From positions 1 through 20,041 of the forward strand of contig JAKISV010000033.1 of the NCBI GenBank assembly GCA_021648425.1: DNA of 20,041 nucleotides, written 5' to 3'. Position 1 is the first letter of the stretch. Each line of letters begins with the position of its first letter. A model generated the notes under the pieces. It was not told where the DNA came from. It saw nothing but the letters and a program-made list of their open reading frames with translations, and searched no databases. Positions 14,815 through 20,041 of this stretch are shown here, piece after piece. Made by a program: the position numbers and the translations under genes. This DNA comes from Rhizobiaceae bacterium (GTDB taxonomy: Bacteria; Pseudomonadota; Alphaproteobacteria; Rhizobiales; Rhizobiaceae).

Positions 14815-15255
14815 ATGACCTTCACTGTCACCAAGTCGGCTAAAACCATCCTGGCAACGATAGTTGCGGCAACAATCGCCTCAACTGCATTGATTACGCC
14901 TGCTTCGGCAATTCACCCCAAAGGTGGCGGTTCAATTTCGCTGAATATCGTTCCCACAAATCCCGATGATGCCAGAGCGCTTCGCACTGCGTTTGGAATT
15001 TATTCACTGATCAATGCGCTGGAAAACGGCAGCAGCATCAAGCAAAAAGGCACCAATAACCGCGCCGGACTTCGCCAGAACGGCGGGCGCAACAATGGCC
15101 TGATCTATCAGGAGGGCGTCGGCCATTCAGGCCAGCTTCGCCAAAACGGCTATAACAATTCTTATGGTATTTTTCAGTTTGGCAAAAACACCAGGGCCAA
15201 CGTTATCCAAAACGGCCGTGGTCAAACCGGTGCAACATTTATGTTTGGCTGGTAA
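14815..15255 (+). CDS. Curlin-repeat protein, six 11-residue units (CsgB-like or minor subunit)
   Basis: 146 residues. A long Sec signal peptide ends near TPASA-IH (32/33). A non-repeat segment (33-74) includes a likely helix DDARALRTAFGIYSLINALE. Residues 75-140 are six exact 11-residue curlin units, x-x-Q-x-G at the start of each (IKQKGTNNRAG, LRQNGGRNNGL, IYQEGVGHSGQ, LRQNGYNNSYG, IFQFGKNTRAN, VIQNGRGQTGA), then TFMFGW. This is three turns, two fewer than the first curlin gene. Several units are more basic (Arg, Lys) than those of the other protein. Nucleator or minor subunit is a reasonable inference from shorter repeat region and extra N-terminal domain. The ATG at 14815 is chosen over 14788 because AAGGAG lies 7 nt upstream. 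No cysteine is present. Confidence 0.83.
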   Translation: MTFTVTKSAKTILATIVAATIASTALITPASAIHPKGGGSISLNIVPTNPDDARALRTAFGIYSLINALENGSSIKQKGTNNRAGLRQNGGRNNGLIYQEGVGHSGQLRQNGYNNSYGIFQFGKNTRANVIQNGRGQTGATFMFGW

Positions 15256-15264
15256 CTAAAACTG

Positions 15265-15293
15265 GAATGCGGTGCCGGAAATGCGCCGCATTC
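15265..15293. terminator. Hairpin terminator between the second curlin gene and the small minus-strand gene
   Basis: GAATGCGG (15265-15272) and CCGCATTC (15286-15293) form a perfect 8-bp stem with a 13-nt loop. On the minus strand it is followed by CAGTTTT, on the plus strand by no T-run. It overlaps the stop codon of the minus-strand gene and can serve both convergent transcripts. Confidence 0.55.
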
Positions 15294-15537
15294 AATCCAG
15301 GTTTACAAAAACCAGTTCACAGATTTTGCCATGATCATAAATCCAGGCTTCCCGGTCTCCCAGGGGAATGCGACGGTCGGGCGGGCAGGCTACGGGGTCT
15401 AAATCTTTAATATCAATGGTAATATTATCAACCGCGCGCGCATATTCATCAGCTGCTTTGGAAATCTGCTCAGCAGCAAATGATTCAGCTAGCATTTCTT
15501 GTAACAATAGCTCGATGTCGTCTTTGACGAACTGCAT
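15292..15537 (-). CDS. Small conserved-looking hypothetical protein
   Basis: 81 residues from ATG 15537, which has GGAG about 9 nt upstream; an upstream extension of 32 codons has no such support. The N-terminal half is an acidic amphipathic helix pattern (VKDDIELLLQEMLAESFAAEQISKAADEYARAV), the C-terminal half a compact segment with CPPDRRIPLGDREAWIYDHGKICELVFVN. Two cysteines. I do not recognise it. No signal peptide or membrane helix, so cytoplasmic. Upstream on the same strand is a structured RNA ending in a terminator 97 bp before this gene, so it could be under attenuation control. Confidence 0.55.
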   Translation of the reverse strand: MQFVKDDIELLLQEMLAESFAAEQISKAADEYARAVDNITIDIKDLDPVACPPDRRIPLGDREAWIYDHGKICELVFVNLD

Positions 15538-15631
15538 TTTGCGTACTCCGTACGATTCGCATTTCTTTGAACCATATTGAGCGTATTTGGTAACTGCCGG
15601 GTTAACGGGATAAAACAACCTGGATAAATAC

Positions 15632-15838
15632 AAAAAAGACCGCTCTCACGATGGAGAGCGGCCACTTTCCCGCCAGATCCCAGGGGCGTTTTGGTCCTGC
15701 CAGGGAAAGTTAATGCGGCAGCCGGGAGAAGCTGCCGGTTGAAAACCGTATCCCTCTCCCGAATTTGGGGCGCGTTTAAAACGGGAGGGGGACACTAAAC
15801 CGGCTTAAGGCTGTTTTGCCCGCCCGGTATTAGAAAAT
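15632..15838 (-). ncRNA. Candidate structured small RNA or attenuated leader, minus strand
   Basis: Read leftward, the segment folds into successive stems. First is a 14-bp arm pair (15782-15795 with 15748-15761, one mismatch, one G-U). Next are CGGTT-TTC-AACCG (15736-15748), CGGCAGC-N8-GCTGCCG (15716-15737, competing at its base with the previous stem) and ACTTTCCC/GGGAAAGT (15664-15671 with 15703-15710). Last is CCGCTCTC-N6-GAGAGCGG (15640-15661), followed by TCTTTTTT, a classic intrinsic terminator. No protein gene feeds this terminator. The 5' end is uncertain; GATAAT (15845-15850, minus) with TTGTTA 19 bp upstream gives a start near 15838. No known riboswitch, 6S, SRP or RNase P signature was recognised. 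Either a free RNA of about 165-210 nt or a terminating leader of the 81-residue gene. Confidence 0.55.
15640..15661 (-). terminator. Intrinsic terminator reading leftward
   Basis: Perfect 8-bp stem CCGCTCTC/GAGAGCGG with a 6-nt loop and a six-T tract (15632-15637 on the minus strand). No T-run follows on the plus strand, which fixes its direction. Confidence 0.8.
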
Positions 15839-16053
15839 CGGGTAATTATCTTTCCTGCTGAACTTAATCTAACAACGATTTCTCACAGGTGATGTGAGAT
15901 AATGCACACTGCGGCGGGAAACCTGGAAAACCCACTTTTTTGCGAAACAAACAAAATACCGTGAAAGACTGTTGTTTCTTTATGGAACTGGTTAAATGGT
16001 GGGTCGAATGAATCGCCCTGGTTTGTTCCCTGTTTAAAAATAAGCGAGCCGAC
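15839..16053. other. Non-coding stretch upstream of sbmA
   Basis: No convincing gene. It holds a perfect dyad TCTCACA-N5-TGTGAGA (15881-15899) overlapping a plus-strand GATAAT (15898-15903), a possible operator/promoter for sbmA, though no good -35 hexamer was found. The remainder to the sbmA start shows nothing further that I can support. Confidence 0.45.
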
Positions 16054-17340
16054 TTGTTTCATTCATTTTTTCCCCAACCCAAAGCATTTTTCACATCATT
16101 CCTAATCTGGAGCGCCATTATTATGGGCTCCTGGTATGGGGGTGGTAATGAAATGGGTACAATAATCGGCCTGCCGCCAGAACCCGGCGCTGCCCAGATT
16201 GTTGGCGTTCATTTCTTCTGGAGCAATGATTTTCTCTGGTTTTATCTCTATTACGGCTTGAGTGTTGCCGTGTTTGCCGCATTCTGGATATGGTATTCGC
16301 GTCACGAATGGGCTTTGTGGTCCGTACTGGTTTCGGCCTTTATCCTGTTTTCCACCTATTTCTCCGTGCAAACCAGCGTGGCGCTAAATAACTGGCGCCG
16401 CCCGTTTTTTGACCTTATCCAGGATGCGCTTGATCAGAAAACCGATCCCGTCCAGCCATCAGAAATATATGTTCTACTGTTGGATTTTGCCCAGATCGCA
16501 TTTTTGTGGCTGATTATCTACGTGATCACCCGTTACATCGTAAATCATTATGTATTTCGCTGGCGAACCGCCATGAATAATTATTACATGGACAACTGGC
16601 AGCGCGTGCGCCACGTGGAGGGTGCATCTCAACGGGTGCAGGAAGATACCATGCGCTTTGCCAAGATTGTCGAAGATTTAGGCGTCAGCATAGTCGATAG
16701 CGTGCTGACATTGATTGCGTTTTTGCCCATTTTGCTCGAACTCTCCAAACATGTCGCCGAAATGCCGATTGTCGGCACGATTGCAGCACCCTTATTATGG
16801 GCTGCAATAGTATGGTCATTATTCGGCACAGTCCTGCTCGCCGTCGTCGGCATTAAATTGCCCGGCCTGGAATTCAAAAACCAGCTGGTTGAGGCCGCTT
16901 ACCGAAAAGAACTGGTGTTTGGCGAAAACTATGAAGACCGCGCAGAACCCTTGAGTGTGCGCGAATTGTTTTCAAACGTTCGCCGCAACTATTTCAGGCT
17001 TTATCTGCATTACATGTATTTTAATGTGGCCCGCGCCTTTTATATTCAGGCTGACAATATTTTTGTATATGTCATTTTGGTGCCAACCATTGCTGCGGGT
17101 AAAATTACCTTCGGCATTATGCAGCAGATCATTACCGCATTTAACCAGGTATCAAGTTCCTTCCAGTACCTGGTGAATTCCTGGTCAACAATTGTTGAAC
17201 TGCTGTCAATCTACAAACGCCTGCGCACGTTCGAAGCAGTGCTCAACGATGAAGAACTCTCAGAATTTGAACTTGAGAACATAGCCAGGACCCGCGCCAT
17301 GGAGGAAAAAATCAAAAGCGATGCACTCAAGCGCACCTGA
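16054..17340 (+). CDS. bacA: SbmA/BacA-family peptide transporter
   Basis: 428 residues, an inner-membrane protein with about seven to eight helices. SbmA/BacA proteins import peptides (microcins, bleomycin, proline-rich and NCR antimicrobial peptides) using proton motive force; in rhizobia and Brucella BacA is needed for chronic infection and very-long-chain fatty acid modification. The opening FHSFFPQPKAFF is the family start, which supports TTG at 16054 (GCGAG 6-10 nt upstream). Other marks are RWRTAMNNYYMDNWQRVRHVEGASQRVQEDTMRF (169-202), the ABC-transporter-TMD-like segment, and FNQVSSSFQYLVNSWSTIVELLSIYKRLRTFE near the end. There is no ATPase domain, so it is SbmA/BacA rather than a BclA-type ABC exporter. 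The 3' end overlaps the convergent dksA-like gene by 14 bp. Confidence 0.93.
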   Translation: MFHSFFPQPKAFFTSFLIWSAIIMGSWYGGGNEMGTIIGLPPEPGAAQIVGVHFFWSNDFLWFYLYYGLSVAVFAAFWIWYSRHEWALWSVLVSAFILFSTYFSVQTSVALNNWRRPFFDLIQDALDQKTDPVQPSEIYVLLLDFAQIAFLWLIIYVITRYIVNHYVFRWRTAMNNYYMDNWQRVRHVEGASQRVQEDTMRFAKIVEDLGVSIVDSVLTLIAFLPILLELSKHVAEMPIVGTIAAPLLWAAIVWSLFGTVLLAVVGIKLPGLEFKNQLVEAAYRKELVFGENYEDRAEPLSVRELFSNVRRNYFRLYLHYMYFNVARAFYIQADNIFVYVILVPTIAAGKITFGIMQQIITAFNQVSSSFQYLVNSWSTIVELLSIYKRLRTFEAVLNDEELSEFELENIARTRAMEEKIKSDALKRT

Positions 17341-17656
17341 CACATTTTTCTGCCATTGGATCGATTGCCAGTCTTGCTTGCGGTATTTCACAATCACACT
17401 CGCCACAAAAACCATAATCCCCATCTGCAATTCGCAATAACGCGCGGTCAATGCGCACCAGATCCCTTTGCCTTGTTCGCTCAAGCGCACTCGCCATTGC
17501 CTGTTGCTGCATCGCATCCATCCGCGACAATCGACCTACTGATTGCTGATCGAGTTCTACAGTACCACGCGCTTCACTGGACATTTGTGATAATTCCAAA
17601 ATCTCTTCCCGCTTTGATTTCAGCTGCACTTTTGCTTTATCAATATCAATCACCAT
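17327..17656 (-). CDS. Short TraR/DksA-family zinc-finger protein
   Basis: 109 residues. An N-terminal helical hairpin (about 5-75) with LDQQSVGRLSRMDAMQQQAMA precedes a C4 zinc finger: C84-x2-C87 and C105-x2-C108 in GFCGECDCEIPQARLAIDP...CVRC. DksA/TraR proteins enter the RNA polymerase secondary channel and alter initiation, with or without ppGpp. At 109 residues it is shorter than DksA (about 150) and close to the small alphaproteobacterial TraR/DksA proteins. ATG 17656 is chosen (AGGA 9 nt upstream); nine more codons upstream are possible. The last 14 bp overlap the sbmA 3' end on the opposite strand. Divergent from nnrU, with the dyad TGGAAAA-N5-TTTTCCA (17672-17690) between. Confidence 0.88.
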   Translation of the reverse strand: MVIDIDKAKVQLKSKREEILELSQMSSEARGTVELDQQSVGRLSRMDAMQQQAMASALERTRQRDLVRIDRALLRIADGDYGFCGECDCEIPQARLAIDPMAEKCVRCA

Positions 17657-17671
17657 GGTAAGCCATCCTCG

Positions 17672-17690
17672 TGGAAAATCCATTTTTCCA
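17672..17690. promoter_or_regulatory. 19-bp dyad between dksA-like and nnrU genes
   Basis: Perfect inverted repeat TGGAAAA-N5-TTTTCCA, 16 bp upstream of the dksA-like start and 42 bp upstream of the nnrU start. Possible shared operator; a hairpin in either leader is also possible. Confidence 0.4.
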
Positions 17691-17732
17691 ACTTATTCGC
17701 TAAATCGATTATTCTCAAACGGAGATCTTTCA

Positions 17733-18302
17733 ATGTTATATTTCATTGTCGGCCTGATAATATTTTTCGCTATTCATATGGTGCGATCCGTGGCGCCGCA
17801 ATGGCGTGATGCAAGGATAGCTTCAATGGGGGAATTGAAATGGAAGGCGTTATACTCAATCCTGTCCCTTGCAGGATTTATGCTGCTGATACGCGGGTTT
17901 GCCCAGATACGCCCGGACGTGCCAATTCTATTTACTCCGCCGGTTTGGGCTCCCCATCTGGCCAGTGCGCTGATGGCAATTGCCTTTATTTTTATGGTGG
18001 CCGCCTATGCGCCAACGGGCAGAATCAAGCAGGCTGTAAAACATCCTTTCCTGCTGGCGATTAAAATCTGGGCCTTTGCCCATTTACTTGCCAATGGTGA
18101 CTTGGCTTCGGCCATCTTGTTTGGCAGTTTTCTTGCCTATTCTGTATGGGACAGAATTGCCGTCAAACGAAGGGGTGCGCCAAATCCGGTGGGCACATCA
18201 GTAATTGGTGATTTTCTTGCTGTCGTCTTAGGCTTGGCATTTTGGGCCCTTTTTGTATTCTGGGCTCATGAATGGCTATTTGGTGTAAATCCAATTGCCT
18301 AA
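17733..18302 (+). CDS. NnrU-family membrane protein
   Basis: 189 residues with five to six hydrophobic helices. Family marks are FFAIHMVRSVAPQWRDA (11-27), GELKWKALYSILSLAGFMLLIRGFAQ, and KHPFLLAIKIWAFAHLLANGDLASAILFGSFLAYSVWDR, whose H-P...H-L-L-x-N-G histidines are the conserved pattern. NnrU is known from denitrifiers, where it is linked to nitrite and nitric oxide reduction; the related plant Z-ISO is a heme-dependent carotene isomerase. Many bacterial members occur without denitrification genes, as here. The start ATG 17733 has GGAG 8 nt upstream, and a longer reading lacks a site. Confidence 0.87.
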   Translation: MLYFIVGLIIFFAIHMVRSVAPQWRDARIASMGELKWKALYSILSLAGFMLLIRGFAQIRPDVPILFTPPVWAPHLASALMAIAFIFMVAAYAPTGRIKQAVKHPFLLAIKIWAFAHLLANGDLASAILFGSFLAYSVWDRIAVKRRGAPNPVGTSVIGDFLAVVLGLAFWALFVFWAHEWLFGVNPIA

Positions 18303-18374
18303 AGCACACAAATTCCGTAATAAACAGCTACGAAAATCATATCCGCAAAAATGCAGACCTAAAAGAGTATAACT

Positions 18375-19055
18375 ATGTCCGACGACAGTTTTATCCGCGA
18401 AGTAAACGAAGAATTGCGCCAGGATCAGGCAAAGGATCTCTGGGAGCGTTACGGCAAATGGCTGATTGCTGCTGCCGTTGCCATTGTTCTGGCCACTGCC
18501 GCCAACCGGGGATGGGATTATTATTCCACTTCCGTAGCAGCAGAATCAGGTGACAAATTCATGCAGGCCGTTGACTTGTCCAACCAGGGCAAAGGTGATG
18601 AGGCGATCAAGATTCTGGAAAATCTGGCGAGCGAAGGGTCAGGCCAATATCCGGCATTGGCAAAACTGCGCATCGCTTCAGAGCTGGCTGCTGGCGGCGA
18701 CAATGATCTGGCTATTGAAAGTTATGACGAGATCGCCAACGACACGTCGTTCAATGAATCATTTCGCACGATAGCCCAACTGCGCGCTGGCCTGCTGGCC
18801 GTTGATGTCAATGATCTGGAAGACGTGACAAAGCGCCTGGCACCCCTATCTGATCCCGGCCTGCCTTACAGACATTCTGCGCGCGAAGGCCTTGGACTTG
18901 CCAGCTACAAGGCAGGAAAACTGAGCGCAGCACTGAAATGGTTCGATGCCATTGCAAATGATTCAGATGCCGGTGCCGCTATTCGCAACCGCGCCAATGT
19001 AATGCTCGACCTGTTGGCTGGAAAAGGCATCACCCAGGAAAAAGCCAGCGGTTGA
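18375..19055 (+). CDS. YfgM-like TPR protein with one N-terminal membrane helix
   Basis: 226 residues. A short acidic cytosolic start (MSDDSFIREVNEELRQDQ) precedes WERYGKWLIAAAVAIVLATAANRGWDYY, a single membrane helix (about 26-45). The rest is a helical TPR-like domain facing the periplasm (GDEAIKILENLASEGSGQYPALAKLRIASELA and similar repeats). This matches the YfgM/ancillary SecYEG-translocon family, involved in periplasmic chaperone networks. It lies 25 bp upstream of der. In E. coli the order is yfgM-bamB-der; here no bamB lies between. AAGAG about 8 nt upstream supports the start. Confidence 0.82.
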   Translation: MSDDSFIREVNEELRQDQAKDLWERYGKWLIAAAVAIVLATAANRGWDYYSTSVAAESGDKFMQAVDLSNQGKGDEAIKILENLASEGSGQYPALAKLRIASELAAGGDNDLAIESYDEIANDTSFNESFRTIAQLRAGLLAVDVNDLEDVTKRLAPLSDPGLPYRHSAREGLGLASYKAGKLSAALKWFDAIANDSDAGAAIRNRANVMLDLLAGKGITQEKASG

Positions 19056-19080
19056 TAATTGCAAACCGGATCATAAATTT

Positions 19081-20041
19081 ATGAGTTTTACCGTCGCCAT
19101 CATCGGTCGCCCCAATGTGGGTAAATCGACGCTGTTCAATCGTCTTGTCGGCAAAAAACTGGCATTGGTTGACGACACGCCGGGCGTTACCCGCGACCGG
19201 CGCCATGCCCGCGCTTCAATCGGTGAAATGGAATTTAACATCATTGATACCGCCGGTCTTGAAGAGGTGGATGAGGACAGTCTGGAAGGGCGAATGCGCG
19301 CCCAGACCGAGAAAGCCATCGAAGAAGCGGACCTGTCTTTGTTCCTGATTGATGCGCGCGCGGGCCTGTTACCCGATGATGCAACTTTTGCCGCTCTACT
19401 CAGAAAATCCGGTAAACCGGTAATTCTCATTGCCAACAAGGCTGAGGGGAGAAAAGCTGAAGCGGGATACTACGAGGCTTTCAAACTGGGCTTTGGTGAA
19501 CCCATCGGTTTTTCTGCTGAACACGGCCTGGGAATGGGTGACTTGTTTGATGAACTGGTAAAAACCGTGGGCGAGGATGTGGCTTTTCCCAAAGAGCCCG
19601 AAGAGCTTGAAATTGTCGAAACCGAGATAGAACCAGCCGACGATGAAGAACCGGTCTATGACAATACCAGGCCCATGAGAATTGCCGTTGTTGGCCGCCC
19701 CAATGCGGGGAAATCCACACTCATCAACCAGATGATAGGCGATGAACGCCTGCTCACCGGGCCGGAAGCGGGCATTACCCGCGATTCGATTTCGGTTGAT
19801 TGGCAATGGCAGGGCAGAACCATTCGCCTGTTTGATACGGCCGGTATGCGAAAAAAGGCCCGGGTCCAGGGCAAGCTGGAAAAACTATCTATTTCTGATG
19901 GTCTGCGCGCCATTCAATTCGCAGAGGTGGTCATAATTGTATTTGATGCCACTATTCCGTTTGAAAAGCAGGATCTGCAAATCAGCGATCTCATTATTCG
20001 CGAGGGCCGTGCGCCGGTTATTGCCATCAACAAGTGGGATT
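19081..20041 (+). CDS. der: Ribosome biogenesis GTPase Der (partial, C-terminus off the right edge)
   Basis: 320 codons of a tandem-GTPase protein needed for 50S assembly. First G domain: P-loop GRPNVGKST (9-17), TPGVTRDR (33-40), DTAG (56-59), NKAE (119-122) where NKxD is the general rule; Glu at this place is common in alphaproteobacterial Der first domains. An acidic linker (170-192) follows. Second G domain: GRPNAGKST (205-213), GITRDS, DTAGMRKK and NKWD at the window edge. The KH-like C-terminal domain is outside the window. The start is ATG 19081; the ribosome site is weak (GGA about 13 nt upstream). Probably co-transcribed with the TPR gene. Confidence 0.96.
   Translation, partial: MSFTVAIIGRPNVGKSTLFNRLVGKKLALVDDTPGVTRDRRHARASIGEMEFNIIDTAGLEEVDEDSLEGRMRAQTEKAIEEADLSLFLIDARAGLLPDDATFAALLRKSGKPVILIANKAEGRKAEAGYYEAFKLGFGEPIGFSAEHGLGMGDLFDELVKTVGEDVAFPKEPEELEIVETEIEPADDEEPVYDNTRPMRIAVVGRPNAGKSTLINQMIGDERLLTGPEAGITRDSISVDWQWQGRTIRLFDTAGMRKKARVQGKLEKLSISDGLRAIQFAEVVIIVFDATIPFEKQDLQISDLIIREGRAPVIAINKWD

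Noticed and set aside
15748..15795. Plus-strand terminator or riboswitch for sbmA
   Set aside because: No T-run follows on the plus strand and it is about 260 bp before sbmA; the only T-tract is on the minus strand.
15881..15899. CRP/FNR-type site
   Set aside because: CRP sites are TGTGA-N6-TCACA; here the halves are in the opposite order (TCACA-N5-TGTGA).
15902..15964. 20-codon frame after the 15881 dyad
   Set aside because: Too short and without family resemblance; ribosome site unconvincing.
15982..16011. Nine-residue peptide frame MELVKWWVE with two Trp before sbmA, resembling an attenuation leader
   Set aside because: No ribosome site before it and no terminator/antiterminator pair between it and sbmA.

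Overview
The window looks like chromosomal DNA from an alphaproteobacterium, most likely Hyphomicrobiales (Rhizobiales). Several things point there: a MutL that carries the endonuclease motif, a BacA/SbmA transporter, a short TraR/DksA protein, an NnrU-family protein, the guaB-rsmB-...-guaA neighbourhood, and a CsgH-type curli chaperone. Taxonomy is inferred from gene content only. No tRNA, rRNA, CRISPR array, IS element or phage gene was seen.

Layout. 1-1486 (-): mutL, running off the left edge. 1570-4298 (+): a Bcr/CflA-type MFS exporter and a succinate-semialdehyde dehydrogenase. 4310-6341 (-): a compact three-gene set (polyprenyl-phosphate-type glycosyltransferase, SAM methyltransferase, four-helix SMR/ArnE-like membrane protein) that reads as a lipid-linked sugar modification and flipping cassette. 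6614-11772 (+): the GMP synthesis genes guaB and guaA flanking rsmB and a three-helix membrane protein with a cyclic-nucleotide-binding-like domain.

11842-15537: the accessory part and the most interesting region. An exported cysteine-rich protein is followed by a curlin-repeat protein made of ten exact 11-residue units and a CsgH-like chaperone, then terminators. A MarR regulator diverges from an ABA4-family membrane protein, and a second curlin-repeat protein with six units follows. The two curlin genes lie about 2 kb apart but share a 28-bp element, CTGAAYAG-N11-CCGGTTCAG, at a similar distance from their starts. The secretion genes csgE, csgF and csgG are not in the window.

15292-16053 holds a small unknown gene (-) and a highly structured non-coding segment. 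That segment ends in an intrinsic terminator reading leftward, so it is probably a minus-strand small RNA or an attenuated leader of the small gene. 16054-20041: sbmA/bacA, a short dksA-like gene (convergent, overlapping sbmA by 14 bp), nnrU, a YfgM-like TPR membrane protein and the start of der, which runs off the right edge.
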